A DNA stretch of 64,000 bases from positions 890,041 through 954,040 of the forward strand of contig WFMF01000003.1 of assembly GCA_011033025.1 (NCBI GenBank). The letters are read 5' to 3'. Source of the DNA: Beroe forskalii (lineage: Eukaryota > Ctenophora > Nuda > Beroida > Beroidae). A program made the translations under genes and the position numbers. A model generated the notes under the pieces. That model did not search any database and was not told the origin of the DNA. It worked only from the letters and a program-made list of their open reading frames with translations. Positions 13,008 through 25,129 of the stretch are shown here, one piece after another. Position 1 is the first letter of the stretch, and the number at the start of each line of letters is the position of its first letter.

Positions 13008-13669
13008 CTACTGGGTCATCACATGTTGTGTCCGCGACTGCCCTAGCAGATTCGCCTCTGCTTTGTTCCTGCACCAATCCAACAGCGAATTATTATTCAC
13101 TGTTGTGTAGTCTCCCGTTGGCGGGTTGTCTGGGAATGTAAGCAAAAAATTTGTCAATTTTTGCTTAAACTGCTCCAGGTCTGCTATTTGTGGCAAGCTG
13201 CTAGGGAGGCAGTTCCATAATTTTGGGCCGATCACAGCGAAGGAAGAATCATACAGAGACTGATTATGCTGACTGCTGTGCCTCGAAAGACTAGGAATCT
13301 TAGCCTTGATGCCATTACGGGATGGTGCTGAGAACTGAACATTTACATCATTTGACAGAGGCCATGGAGTATTTTCCACATTTGGATTATGATGTATCGC
13401 TCACGTCTGTGTTGAAGTGACATGAGTCCAAGACATTTAAGCCGCTGCCAGTAATTGAGATGTTGAACACCATTGATCTTGGAGGTGAATGATCGCTGTA
13501 CCCCTTCAATGAGCTTTATGTCTTGGATTGCTGACGGATGCCAAAGTGGACAGCAGTATTCTAAGTGGCAGCGGACAAGAGACTTGTAGAGCGTTACCAT
13601 TGTTGTTCTAAAAGCACTAAGAACCCAAGATGCAACAGAGCGAGCTCGCTGGACAATACTACTCAGCAT
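13008..13669 (-). pseudogene. LINE reverse-transcriptase C-terminal fragment
   Basis: Read on the minus strand, the fragment encodes the part after the RT palm and thumb: LYKSLVRCHLEYCCPLWHP, then VQRSFTSKINGV, then a tail with SFAVIGPKLWNCLPSSL and LEQFKQKLTNFL, typical of CR1/L2-type elements. The two halves are in different frames with a shift near 13343-13379, so it is broken. The catalytic palm is missing, as in 5'-truncated LINE insertions. Its sequence is distinct from the LINE at 1-2290, so it represents another family or subfamily. Confidence 0.85.
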
Positions 13670-14060
13670 GAATTTAATGTCCGTGAAAATTTTGTCCGTG
13701 ATACTAAATCCGTGATTTTCAGGTTCGTGAAAATTAAGTCCGGTATTTCCTCTTAAAATTTCTAGGGCAGAGACGCTAAATTTCTGACTTTATCTCTTTA
13801 AACGCAATAATAAAATTTTTAAGGAAGTTACACTTCTTTGTTATGCTTAGAACCTGCAATATGGAAATTTACCATAATTAACGAAATATATTGAAAAAAT
13901 CTTGAAATCAAGTATTCAAATCTTAGAAAAAAATGGGAAAAATCGAACCGAAAATTTCGAGATTTTCTTTAAATTTGAAGTGGCAGGATCGAGCGTGAAT
14001 ATTAATGTACGTGAAATTTATGTCCGTGAAACTTAAGTCCGTGATAATTATTTCCGATAA
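13670..14060. repeat. Direct repeat blocks with GTCCGTGAAAATT motifs
   Basis: Clusters of GTCCGTGAAAATT, GTCCGTGATA and TACGTGAAATTTATGTCCGTG lie at about 13676-13742 and 14005-14060, flanking a 260-bp AT-rich middle. This suggests the ends of a small mobile element. A single GTCCGTGATATTGG recurs near 62258. Confidence 0.45.
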
Positions 14061-14194
14061 GGTTTTACATACTCATTGCATTCGTATGTAATAGAGATAT
14101 ATTAATTCCTGGTCTTTCGCTAAAGTACATATAGGTATATGGTTGGTTGGTTGGTTGGCGACACCGATTTCAAGAACCTTATTACATGAAATTA

Positions 14195-14640
14195 AGGTAT
14201 CATTTAAACGATTTTATATTGAAAATGTCCAAAATGGCGAAATGGGCGTGGCCCGTAGTGGCTTCGAGGTCGGAGACCAAAACTAACCCTTCCAATCGAT
14301 TCAGCGTCCCAAAAAACATAACTGTAGACAACCTACATTATATATTACGAAGGTCGATTTTATATTGAAAATTGCCCAAAATGGCGAAATGGGGGTGCCT
14401 GTAGTGGCTTCCCTGAGGGTCGGAGACCAAAACTAACCCTTTCAATCGATTCAGCGTCCCAAAAACATGACTGTAGGCACCCAACATCGCCTACTTTTGA
14501 GTTGGCCGAAAATGAAAATTGGCCATGAAATGCCCAATTAAAATGGGCGTGGCCCGTAGGTTTCTGAGAAGGTCGGGGACCAAAAATAACCCTTCCAATC
14601 GATTCAGCGTCCTAAAAACATAACTTTCGACACCTCATAT
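14195..14640. repeat. Three diverged tandem units of about 145 bp
   Basis: Each unit has AAATGGGCGTGGCCCGTAG-type sequence, then GGTCGGAGACCAAAACTAAC, then CAATCGATTCAGCGTCC and AAAACATAACT. The third unit is the most diverged. No coding potential is shared. Confidence 0.75.
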
Positions 14641-14835
14641 GCCTCATCTACTAAAAAGTATATTTTTACCTCAAAATCTCAAATTTTCCCACGCTAAAAA
14701 GGGCGTGGCCATTTCACCATGACAAGGTTGAAAAATTTGTATCACGGCGGAGGTTGTCAGATGGTCTAAAATACCCTCTACAACCGGTCATTAAAGGGTA
14801 TAAATATTTGCATCTGATTTCAGTTAAGTCACCAG

Positions 14836-15265
14836 ACTATATCTACTCTGAGTTTTGTTACTATCTACATTATGATTATCTACTCTGAGTTTTGCTACTA
14901 TCTACATAATGATTATCTACACTGAGTTTTGTTACTATCTACATAATGATTATCTACACTGAGTTTTGTTACTATCTACATAATGATTATCTACTCTGAG
15001 TTTTGTTACTATCTACATAATGATTATCTACTCTGAGTTTTGTTACTATCTACATAATGATTATCTACTCTGAGTTTTGTTACTATCTACATTATGATTA
15101 TCTACTCTGAGTTTTGTTACTATCTACATTATGATTATCTACTCTGAGTTTTGCTACTATCTACATTATGATTATCTACACTGAGTTTTGCTACTATCTA
15201 CATTAGGATTATCTACTCTGAGTTTTGTTACTATCTACATAATGATTATCTATTCTGAGCTTTGC
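14836..15265. repeat. 37-bp minisatellite
   Basis: About eleven units contain CTACTCTGAGTTTTGTTACT followed by ATCTACATAATGATTAT, with T/A and T/C variants at fixed positions. Confidence 0.95.
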
Positions 15266-15391
15266 TACAGGAATTATCTGAGTTGTGAGATACATGCTGC
15301 TTCTTCCCTGATATTTTGTTGCATGTACGATTTCTCTGTGTCGTTAGTTGAGTAAATCAGTATTTATTTTGGGCATAGATCAGTACACCAT

Positions 15392-15476
15392 AGCGTCACC
15401 GTGGCACTGCCATGACGTCTTGGTGGCTTCGTCGTGGCGCCGCAGTGGTGACCTCGTGGCTTCACCGTGGCGTTGC
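15392..15476. repeat. Second copy of the 12-bp GTGGCGTCACC repeat
   Basis: It matches 12490-12577 closely (same order of 12-mers), so this is a copied block and not an independent expansion. Confidence 0.75.
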
Positions 15477-16831
15477 CCTTTATTTCTGCAATTTGAGCAA
15501 TATTGTACGACTACTTGGATATTTGCACGGAAATATCATCACCTAAACCTACGAAGGCCCTTTTAAAATGTTTTGACTATTTCACAATCCTCATCAATAA
15601 AACCTATCATGTCCCAAAATATCGAAGATATTTGATGTGAAATACCGACCCTAAGTCAATATATATACCGGCATAAGTCAATATAGGCCCCGGAATTTAA
15701 TTTCATAATACCAATCCATGAAACTTAGAATAGGGGCCTGTATTTTAAATAGACCCCCATATTTTTCGTAGTTCAAGTTTGTTTTGGTGCATACAAAGGC
15801 CCTAATTGAAAATGACCTCTAAAACTGTTGGACCCCCTGCTGATTGGGTGTTGTCAGTCCATTTTGTCAGTTGGAACCAGCGTAACTTAACCTTACGCAG
15901 TCCGAAACAACGTTTTTCGAACTTGCAATTAACAAAATTGACGTATTTCTTTTTTCTACAACTCATCGACGTGAACTCACGTGCTACAATACAGCAACCG
16001 GCTTCAATTTCATGTGCATTAGTCGTATTTGAACTTGTTTCAACGTAATATAATCAAGTCGAAAATCCCATGTAAATACTTAAATATCAATTTCTTGAAA
16101 TCCCCTAATTTCTACAAAACGTCCACGTGAACTCACGTGATTCACCATTTCATCGTACAGAATATTTCCCATTCCAAGTCAATACAAGACATGAATGAAT
16201 AAACCATTATTAGTTCACAATCGAATCACATAATAGGGCTACAGTAAAAATTTTCGCCATAAACGTAATTTCAACCGTTTTGCGGCCCAATTTTTAGAGG
16301 GTAGCCATGACGACAAATTCAGACTGATCGCCCTGGAACTCGTTTAGATTGGGTCCAAAATTATCAGCTCTTATTTTTATTTATCTTATTATTATTATTT
16401 CACCCTGTGACACCAAATTCTCTAACGTTTCTTTAGCGTGTGATTTTGGCATACGTGTATCAATAAGAACGGTTGCTCTTTAAATAATCCGCCGGGCTAT
16501 GCATATTTTCCAGCGCGCAGCAGTACCAGGTGACGTCATATGCCAGGCGGATTACTAATACGCGAAGTATAGACCTGAAATTTTACAACGAATCGTTCTA
16601 GATAGGTTCCGACTCTCTATTTTTTTCTGATATGCAGGGGTAACCGTCCTGGTCAGGCCGGGAATAGGTCTTATTTTTAGTACAATTCTTGAAACATAAA
16701 AAGGGCCTATGTTAACATTGTGGCCAATATTCAGTTTTTATCCGTTATTTCAAAACACGTTTGTTCGATAAAGGTCCTTTCTATGTTTAGGTGACGATAT
16801 AAGGAATATGCACAGCTCTTTATTCGTACTG
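15477..16831. other. Non-coding, scattered repeat edges
   Basis: No exon is supported. A short block near 16632-16675 (GGGGTAACCGTCCTGGTCAG) is the inverted counterpart of one near 34110-34140 (CTGACCAGGGCGGTTACCCC), suggesting edges of a dispersed element. Confidence 0.45.
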
Positions 16832-19800
16832 CTCAAATGAATCTCCGCAAAGTTCTGAGCAATTGTTTTCCTCGATTTAGAGCTGACGCCTAACAGTATG
16901 CGTACTCTTACGTCGGCAGTGCATGACGCTTTATATTGCAGCTTACAAACTTACAAACAGACAGGCATATCCAACACTGTCTGACGTCGCAGGGCAATTT
17001 AAAAGAATAGAAGGCATGACCCCTAACGAAAATTAGGCGGTTTGACATGAGCAATTCCTCACTCAAAGTGATAATGACGACATTACTCCAACTGTCCGTG
17101 ATCTGTGTGTCACTAGTAATATAGACGTCGAAAGAAGAAGGGATAATTTTAATTTCTACGATAATTCCACCGATAATGAAAATCTCACACGACAATTCAG
17201 ATGTTCAAACTTCAACATCATAATATAATGAACTGTGTCGAGCAATGATCATTTCGTCATCTCTTTCGCCTGTTTGTATTGCTATCATTATTTTCTCGGA
17301 TACGTTATTCTGTTATGGCAGAACCCTTGTTATGGGCCTTGTTCTTACTTTCCTTATTTTACCTTGGAAAACACAAAAGTTTACCGTTGGTCGCGCAGAT
17401 ATAGGTCTTATTTTCAGAAAATAGGCAGTTGATAGCGTCTAACCCTTGGCTTGATGTACCTAGACATATTTGTGACTTCATTAATCGCTAATTATCCCTT
17501 CCAATTTGTCGCCGAATCATAATTGCAGACGCTCAATCTTAAAAATAGCTGTCGTGTGATTTGAATTTGATGATCTTGTGATGATTGATGATAATCATTG
17601 TGCACTGCAGGAACTTTGCATGAAATGTAAAATGTGAATATTGTTTGATGTCGCGTTGTCGTGGGGATATTTATTATAACACACTAATTGTGTCTTGCTT
17701 AATCATCTCAGCTGCTGCGCTGGCTAACAAAACTTCGTACATTTGATACCTAATACATTTGAGTTGTACATCTGTTGTACAGTAAACATTATACATTCGT
17801 ACAGTAAACATTATACATTCGTACATACAGCAAACATTATACTTTCGTACATACAGTAAACATTATACATTCGTACATACAGTAAACATTATACATTCGT
17901 ACATACAGTAAACATTATACATTCGTACATACAGTAAACATTATACATTCGTACATACAGTAAACATTATACATTCGTACATACAGTAAACATTATACAT
18001 TCGTACATACAGTAAACATTATACATTCGTACATACAGTAAACATTATACATTCGTACATACAGTAAACATTATACATTCGTACATACAGTAAATATTAT
18101 ACATTCGTACATACAGTAAACATTATACATTCGTATTGTACATACAGTAAACATTATACATTCGTACATACAGTAAACATTATACATTCGTACATACAGT
18201 AAACATTATACATTCGTACATACAGTAAACATTATACATTCGTACATACAGTAAACATTATACATTCAGTAAACATTATACATTCGTACATACAGTAAAC
18301 ATTATACATTCGTACATACAGTAAACATTATACATTCGTACATACAGTAAACATTATACATTCGTACATACAGTAAACATTATACATTCGTACATACAGT
18401 AAACATTATACATTCGTACATACAGTAAACATTATACATTCGTACATACAGTAAACATTATACATTCGTACATACAGTAAACATTATACATTCGTACATA
18501 CAGTAAACATTATACATTCGTACATACAGCAAACATTATACATTCATACATACAGTAAACATTATACATTCGTACATACAGTAAACATTATACATTCGTA
18601 CATACAGTAAACATTATACATTCGTACATACAGTAAACATTATACATTCGTACATACAGTAAACATTATACATTCGTACATACAGTAAACATTACATTCG
18701 TACATACAGTAAACATTATACATTCGTACATACAGTAAACATTATACATTGTACATACAGTAAACATTATACATTCGTACATACAGTAAACATTATACAT
18801 TCGTACATACAGTAAACATTATACATTCGTACATACAGTAAACATTATACATTCGTACATACAGTAAACATTATACATTCGTACATACAGTAAACATTAT
18901 ACATTCGTACATACAGTAAACATTATACATTCGTACATACAGTAAACATTATACATTCGTACATACAGTAAACATTATACATTCGTACATACAGTAAACA
19001 TTATACATTCGTACATACAGTAAACATTATACATTCGTACATACAGTAAACATTATACATTCGTACATACAGTAAACATTATACATTCGTACATACAGTT
19101 AACATTATACATCTGTACAGTAAACATTATACATCTGTACATAAACATTATACATTCGTACATACAGTAAACTTTATACATTGTACATACAGTAAACAGT
19201 ATTCATTCGTAAATAAGTAAACATTATACATTCGTACATACAGTAAACATTATACATTCGTACATACAGTAAACATTATACATTCGTACATACAGTAAAC
19301 ATTATACATTCGTACATACAGTAAAGATTATACATTCGTACATACAGTAAACATTATACATTCGCACATACAGTAAACATTATACATTCGTACATACAGT
19401 AAACATTATACATTCGTACATACAGTAAACATTATACATTCTTACATACAGTAAACATTATACATTGTACATACAGTAAACATTATACATTCGTACATAC
19501 AGTAAACTTTATACATTCGTACATACAGTAAACATTATTCATTCATACAGTAAACATTATACATTCGTACATACAGTAAACATTATACATTCGTACATAC
19601 AGTAAACATTATACATTCGTACATACAGCAACATTATACGCATACAGTAAACATTATACATTCGTACATACAGTAAACATTATACATTCGTACATACAGC
19701 AAACATTATACATTCTTACATGTAAACATTAACAGTATACATTGTACATACAGTAAACATTATACATTCGTACATACAGTAAACTTTATACATTCGTACA

Positions 19801-20507
19801 TACAGTAAACATTATTCATTCGTACATACAGTAAACATTATACATTCGTACATACAGTAAACATTATACATTGTACATACAGTAAACTTATACATTCATA
19901 CATACAGTACCAGGGCATATTGTGCTCATGTCTCTGTGTTGTACGTCATATTGTACGTCAGGCGTCAGCCCCACCAATTTGTCAGTCATTATGTACGAAT
20001 GCTTGTGTAACTGGGCATTATTAATAACCCATTTGATAACTTGCTCTGCCACCATCGTTTTGACGTCGTGTTTATCAACAGCTTCTTAGGAGTATTTGTT
20101 GTTTCATCGCCATGTTTTGAGTATAAAATCCCTGATTCATGTTGCCCATATTTCTCTTCTCATATTCTAGCTCGGTAGTTAGACAGTAGACTATCTAACA
20201 CCCCAATACCCCATTTTATGCCGTTCAGAGTGCACAAAATGCCGAGATTTCTAAAGAACGCATCCATTTATGGACATGCTCGACAAGAATAGATTTTAAT
20301 TTGTGTGACATTTAGTTCAGCGTAGAGACGGATTAGCTTTTATTGTGGCAGAACTGTTTACTGCTTCCACTGTGCTGCAGAGTTTCCCTCATCTCTAGAT
20401 CATATTTAGTATTTACCACCAACTAGAGTATTTCCGGAAATTAGTGTATTTTCTTTGCATCTCTTTCCTCAATTTTTCTTTGGAATCCGTTCGAGTTTCC
20501 GATATCG
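16832..20507. repeat. Segmental duplication, copy B
   Basis: Direct copy of 7678-12388 with a shorter 26-bp array. Its right border (20507) lies 101 bp before the first candidate exon of the gene starting at 20609, so this copy may supply that gene's upstream region. That role is inference. Confidence 0.9.
17770..19905. repeat. 26-bp minisatellite, array 2
   Basis: Same unit as the array at 8625-11886, roughly 80 copies. It is more regular in its first half; units after about 19100 carry more substitutions and truncations. Confidence 0.95.
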
Positions 20508-20608
20508 TAGGACGGGTACACACCTATTTCTATATAAATTATTCTTATTCTACCCGCCTCACCCAAACAGAGCATGTCCCCTTGCTGCTTTCTCCTTTGT
20601 TTCCGAAG

Positions 20609-20871
20609 ATGAGCTTCAAGTTAGCTGCCGTCCCTCGGAGAACCTCCATAGCAACTTTCCACGTTGCCCCAAGCAACAGTAGCAACCATGGCTCCCCCTC
20701 GGAGAGTAACAACAACTCCCCCTCGCCCAGCCTCTCCTCCATCTCCTCCCCCCGCAGTGGGCGGCAGAATAGGGGGGCCATGACAAGGGCAGACACTGCC
20801 CCCGTAGGGCTGTCTTTCAGTGGTCCTGCAGCTAGAGACAAGGATGCAGCTTCCTTCCTTGTCATGAACGG
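20609..20871 (+). CDS. Candidate exon A of an unrecognised gene (serine-rich N-terminus)
   Basis: The open segment begins at an ATG with A at -3 and stays open to a strong 5' splice site (CGG|GTGAGA at 20872). It encodes about 87 residues: MSFKLAAVPRRTSIATF, then a stretch rich in S, N and P, then basic RSGRQNRG and LSFSGPAARDKDAASF. A pyrimidine-rich tract and AAG just before the ATG also fit a 3' splice site, so the ATG may be internal. Base composition is GC-richer than the surroundings, as in the other exons. RRTS-type motifs suggest a phosphorylated, disordered region. Exon A ends in phase 2, which does not match the frame of the next candidate exon at 24734, so an exon may lie between. 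I do not recognise the protein. Confidence 0.6.
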
Positions 20872-21240
20872 GTGAGAGATTAATGCAGGGGACATATTAT
20901 AGCTGGATTAGGGTTTAGTAATTAGACGGGTGAGAGATTGATAGAATGCAGGGGACATATATTATACCTGGATTAGGGTTTAGTAATTAGACGGGTGAGA
21001 GATTGATAGAATGCAGGGGACATATATTATAGCTGGATTAGGGTTTAGTAATTAGACGGGTGAGAGATTGATAGAATGCAGGGGACATATATTATAGCTG
21101 GATTGGTTTAGTAATTAGACAGGTGAGAGATTGATAGAATGCAGGGGACATATATTATAGCTGGATTAGGGTTTAGTAATTAGACGGGTGAGAGATTGAT
21201 AGAATGCAGGGGACATATATTATAGCTGGATTAGGGTTTT
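20869..21240. repeat. 65-bp minisatellite starting at the exon A splice donor
   Basis: Five to six units run CGGGTGAGAGATTGATAG, AATGCAGGGGACATATATTA, TAGCTGGATTAGGGTTTAGT, AATTAGA. The first unit begins at the exon's own donor, so every unit carries a copy of the CGG|GTGAGA donor sequence. Confidence 0.95.
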
Positions 21241-21425
21241 GAACACAGAGCGAGGATTGGGTGCTTTCATTCAACCATGGAAGCAAAGTTGTGTTCCACT
21301 TTTAAGGTGATGGGTACCAGGACAGGTTCCAAAGTTAGGTCAAGTGACCAAACCAGGTATCAGGTATACCAACCATTGCTGTTATTCCTGGCCTATATTT
21401 ACTTGCTAATAATAAGCATAACTCT

Positions 21426-21800
21426 ATGTCTATATGTATATCTGGATATGACCTGTCACGTCACAATATCAACTATTTATCCACATCAACTATTCGTTCA
21501 GGTGATTGTAGAAGTCTCATCAATCTAGCCCTTTTAATTATTCTTTTTCTTAAAAACCTGCCAAACCAAAACTTGTCAGTTTATAAATCAATGCACACCA
21601 AATCAAGCATAAGGAAAATAAACGTTTTCAATTTCTGGTATCTCATGTTTATGCGAGACAGCAAAACTAGCATCTTCTACTTAATGACAATTAATATCTT
21701 GTTAATCGTGGTAACGTCACCCTGTATAGTCAACCCAGGCCCTTGTTCAAGGCCTTTAAAAGTTTTCTACAATAATGTACAGGGTTTTGTGAACCCAAAT
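21426..21800 (+). pseudogene. LINE ORF2 N-terminal fragment with NPGP motif
   Basis: The frame runs through a hydrophobic stretch (YLMTINILLIVV) to CIVNPGP (NPGP codons at 21732-21743) and LKVFYNNVQGFVN. In many invertebrate CR1/Jockey-type LINEs the ORF2 N-terminus has the same layout: a hydrophobic helix, D-x-E-x-NPGP (a 2A-like ribosome-skipping peptide) and then the start of the endonuclease (xxxNVQGL). Here NPGP is kept but the acidic D-x-E residues before it are not, so skipping activity is doubtful. The frame breaks at the G-run near 21810, where a dispersed repeat begins. Confidence 0.6.
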
Positions 21801-21804
21801 CACC

Positions 21805-22280
21805 TTAAGGGGGGGGGGGGTTCACCCCTCAGATTTTGGAAAACACGAATTTGAGATATGAGTTGGCAAGGATGGCCAGGGCGTATACCAACATTTTGAC
21901 GGTGGTCTTGAGTCCATAGGTCCAACATTGCCCATGTGAGGCCTCGGAGCAAAAATGGCGTCCAAAAATCGAAATTTTTCCTAATAGAGATAGAGCTTAG
22001 CTTTTGGTTGCATTCGATTCGTCTCGACGAGCTGATCATTTTAGTGTATTTGTTTGTCAAAATCGGATGAAAAATGGCCAAGTTATGCCCATGCGAAGCG
22101 CGCTCGCCAAAGTGGCAGTTGGCCTATTTTGGGCCTTAAGATGGCCATTTTGGCCACATTTTTGGAGATATGAGCTTCAAACTTGTTTTGCCCATCATTT
22201 AGTTCAAAATTGATGGGCAAACCATTGGACCTTATTTGGCCATTTTAGCCCATAAAAACCTTCAAAAATTCACTTAATCG
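21805..22280 (-). repeat. Dispersed repeat, copy 2 (inverted)
   Basis: Reverse complement of 3285-3665. It lies between two pieces of LINE ORF2 coding sequence (21426-21800 and 22485-22630), which suggests it inserted into, or replaced part of, that LINE. Confidence 0.65.
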
Positions 22281-22484
22281 CTTATATCTCAGTTAGCGCT
22301 TTTGCCCAAATTGACTTTACTCTTTTTGCTACTCCTCCGCCATTTTTCAATGTTTCTGCATGAAATTTTCAGAATCGCTTTGAAACTTAATTTCGCACTT
22401 ATGTTATTGACCAAAATTTTCAGTTAGGCCTCCAAAAAATTTTTATGCCCATGAGAGCCAAAATCCCCGGGGATTTTCTGTGAA

Positions 22485-22630
22485 AGTTCTGTGAAAGCAT
22501 TAGCTGAAATCCTGACATTAAATTTCAAACTATCCACAGGGAAAAAGATAAATATTTCAACATTCTATTGTGTTGGTAATCTTGAAAATCTTGAATCGGT
22601 CAAAACTTATCTCACTACCCTGGCCGGTAA
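22485..22630 (+). pseudogene. LINE endonuclease-domain fragment
   Basis: About 48 residues with LTLNFKLSTGKKINISTFY and NLENLESVKTYLTTLA resemble the middle of the APE-type endonuclease of CR1-like LINEs, where a strand such as xISTxYR is followed by a helix before the GDFN motif. It probably belongs to the same insertion as the fragment at 21426-21800. Assignment rests on recalled family patterns over a short stretch. Confidence 0.45.
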
Positions 22631-22631
22631 G

Positions 22632-22745
22632 ATAATAATGTACAACATGAGATACCAGGTTCCTTATAATAATAATAATAATGTACAACATGAGATACCA
22701 GGTTCCTTATAATAATAATAATAATGTACAACATGAGATACCAGG
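22632..22745. repeat. Tandem repeat of about 43 bp, three units
   Basis: Units contain AATGTACAACATGAGATACC, AGGTTCCTTATAATAATAAT. The (AAT)n stretch varies slightly. Confidence 0.9.
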
Positions 22746-23815
22746 TGGTACAAAGGCGGGCAAGTGACGCCCTCATCACAGTTCAGCGTAGTGAATTGTC
22801 ACTCCGTGTGACATACACACGTGGGTTGGAGGGAGTATAGCTGGTGGTGTACAGGCGTCTAAGAACAAAGCGTCATCTGTTTTATGCCCTCGGTTTCTTG
22901 TATAGCAATATAGGTCCAGTTTAGAGTTATTGTTCAATTACATCTACATATGTTTTGCATTATGTTAGTTGTATTTTATATAGTAAGTTATGTATCAAAA
23001 CAGCTCCAAAGCATCGTAGTTTTCTCTCCTGCAGAAGACTCACCTTTAGCTAGAAACTCTATTTGTTGAACTTGAAGCACTGCAGAACGGTTGAGTTTTT
23101 CACGATTTTCATCCGCATTCGTCAGACATGCTGTATGGTGCTTTTTAAGTTGTTAGCTAAGTGGTTTGGGGGAAATCAGGCAATTAGGAGGCTAGACCAC
23201 ACTCCACGACCTATTCCAGCAGCATACAATGCAGTGTAGTGCAATGCGGCACGTGACCGTTCTCCGCTTTTCTAATTGGCCGTGAACCTCATGCGCATCT
23301 CTCATTGGCTGTAACCTCCATTCTTACGATCCACTCATGATTCGTGTTTCCATGTTTTAATGATGTACGGGCTCACGGAGTTTGATAATAAAGGTATTAC
23401 TTCACCGTGATCGAGTTGTTTGATTATATACACGGCCGTGTTGTTTTCGCGCGTGCTGCATACGTATAACCATCACTGATGGAGTTACGAAACCAGAGAT
23501 GGAGTTATATAAACACGCGCGAAAGTCTCTCTCTAGAAACTCCATCAGTAGATTTCAAAAGTCCATCAGTAGATTTCGAAAGTCCATCTCTAGATTTATA
23601 TTCGGATTCAGATACGCTAAATTACCTAATGTTACAAAACTTAATTAAACATGCTTACACTGTTTATTTACCCTGTTTATTTACCCTGTTTAGTGTTTAT
23701 TTACCTTCATTTACCCTGTTTTTACCTGACACGGTTACTGTATTAAGCAAATGTACACATGCACAAAAACGAACACCAAATACCAATCAACACAACACAT
23801 TGCAATTACTGTGTA
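22746..23815. other. Intron 1 sequence, small repeats only
   Basis: No exon supported. A local cluster at 23479-23600 repeats CCATCAGTAGATTTC and CCATCTCTAGATTT. The CACGGCCGTG palindrome at about 23432 recurs in part in the foldback element at 24380. Confidence 0.45.
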
Positions 23816-24238
23816 CATTTGCAAACCGTTATAATATGTTAGACAAGTATGTCACGTGACGTCTGCTCGTAACACAGGTATAGAATGGAATGTGGCTGCT
23901 ATACATTTTTGAGAGTAATTGCAATTGCAAATGTCGATGTACACCATGAGTGGTACCTAGTTCTTTCGTACTCAATTTTGATATTGTACCTACACTTTGT
24001 TTGTTCGGTCCTTCAGTGTTCACATTCCGATGTATTGGTCTGTTGCTGATGATTTACACATTACCAATTATCTAATTATGTTGTACTCGTACAATTATCA
24101 CTCAAATGTGAATGGATTCTTGAGAATGTGAGAATGTGTGTGTCTTTAATATTCACTTCGTGATTGTATCTTTTCCTTTTCGATTTGTTTGTACCATTGA
24201 TTTTGCAAAAGTTTATGGAAATGAACGTTTTGATGGAA
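23816..24238 (+). repeat. Dispersed repeat, copy 2 of the second family
   Basis: Direct copy of 3705-4090. Conserved blocks include TGTGGCTGCTATACATTTTT and TTCAGTGTTCACATTCCGATG. Confidence 0.7.
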
Positions 24239-24379
24239 TCTATGTTTTATGCTGATTGCTGCCTCTTCAAAAAAAGCTTCAAAATACTTAAGTCAATGCA
24301 CAAATGTGAACACTAATATAAATAATTCATAAGGTGTCCTGCTAGGGTCTAAATCTATCCAAATTAAACTTACTGAATC

Positions 24380-24594
24380 GGCCGTGTATATACTATATAA
24401 CCACGCGCCAAAGAGACTTTTATCTTCACATATAGCACTCACTGGCGTTCGTACTATATGAGCAATTAGACACTCACTGCGTTCGCGCCTAATTGTAATT
24501 CACCACGCTGCGCGTGGCGAATTGCAAAAGTCTCCCTCTAGTCGCGTGGTTATATAGTCTATATTTCTCAGTAAACAAACACGGTTTTTACATT
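24380..24594. mobile_element. Foldback/MITE-like element
   Basis: Left arm: GCCGTGTATATACTATATAA, CCACGCGCCAAAGAGACTTTT (24380-24421). The right arm 24527-24594 is its diverged reverse complement (AAAAGTCTCCCTCTAG, CGCGTGGTTATATAGT). The interior includes the short palindrome CCACGCTGCGCGTGG. No coding capacity. Confidence 0.65.
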
Positions 24595-24733
24595 GCGTTT
24601 TACAAAACCAAGAGACTTACTTTGAGACTTTTCCCGCCTCTTCGTTTGCAATTATTTTCGAAAGCAGTTGATAACCAGTGGACTCTTTCGCAGTATTCTG
24701 TTGCCGTCTCCCTACATCGTGTCTCATCAATAG

Positions 24734-24957
24734 GTTCCCAACATTCCTGCAACCATCCCTCTCCAACGGATCCGGACTTCATTCCGCCGTGGGGGCGGCG
24801 CTGGTGATGTCGACGCTTCACTCCGCCGGCCGGCGGCAGCGAGCAGTGAGAATGAGGCGCCAAAGTTCGCCTTCTCTGTGTTCGCTGCGGGAGAAGGCGA
24901 AGGAGTGCTGAGTGGGGAGGAGGGACTGTTTGATAGCGGGAATGAGGAGGAAACAAG
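24734..24957 (+). CDS. Candidate exon B (Gly/Ala then acidic)
   Basis: Acceptor CATCAATAG|GTT and donor AACAAG|GTAATG enclose 224 bases with one frame open throughout. It starts at GTT and ends in phase 2, encoding RRGGGAGDVDASLRRPAAAS and then FAFSVFAAGEGEGVLSGEEG and GNEEET. Its end joins in frame to exon C, which continues the acidic run, so the second half is well supported. Its start needs phase 0, whereas exon A ends in phase 2. The alternative frame fits exon A (FPTFLQPSLSNGSGLHSAVG) but stops at 24909. Either an exon is missing or one base is wrong near the G run at about 24790-24795. Function unknown. Confidence 0.6.
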
Positions 24958-24976
24958 GTAATGTCAGTGAGCGGCC

Positions 24977-25045
24977 ATTGTCAGCACTCTCTGTACATGT
25001 TTATACGATAGCTGATGCACATTGTCAGCACTCTCTGTACATGTT
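24977..25045. repeat. 41-bp duplication just after the exon B donor
   Basis: CATTGTCAGCACTCTCTGTA followed by CATGTT occurs twice, starting about 20 bases into intron 2. Confidence 0.85.
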
Positions 25046-25057
25046 ATTACGTTCATC

Positions 25058-25129
25058 TCCGGTATGGTGTAGGGGCTAGCATCTGTGGCTCTCACCCACA
25101 AGACCCGGGTTCGATTCCCGGTATCGGAA
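25058..25129 (+). tRNA. tRNA-Glu (CUC)
   Basis: A full cloverleaf can be drawn. The acceptor stem is TCCGGTA/TATCGGA with one G-T pair, the anticodon stem TGTGG/CCACA surrounds loop CTCTCAC (anticodon CTC at 25091-25093), and the T stem is CCGGG/CCCGG with loop TTCGATT. A is the discriminator and CCA is not encoded, as expected for a nuclear eukaryotic gene. No intron. A TTTTT Pol III terminator follows at 25132-25136. It sits in intron 2 of the host gene, same strand. Confidence 0.93.

Noticed and set aside
15806-16048. Possible exon from an 80-codon frame
   Set aside because: No splice sites, no GC rise and no recognisable domain.
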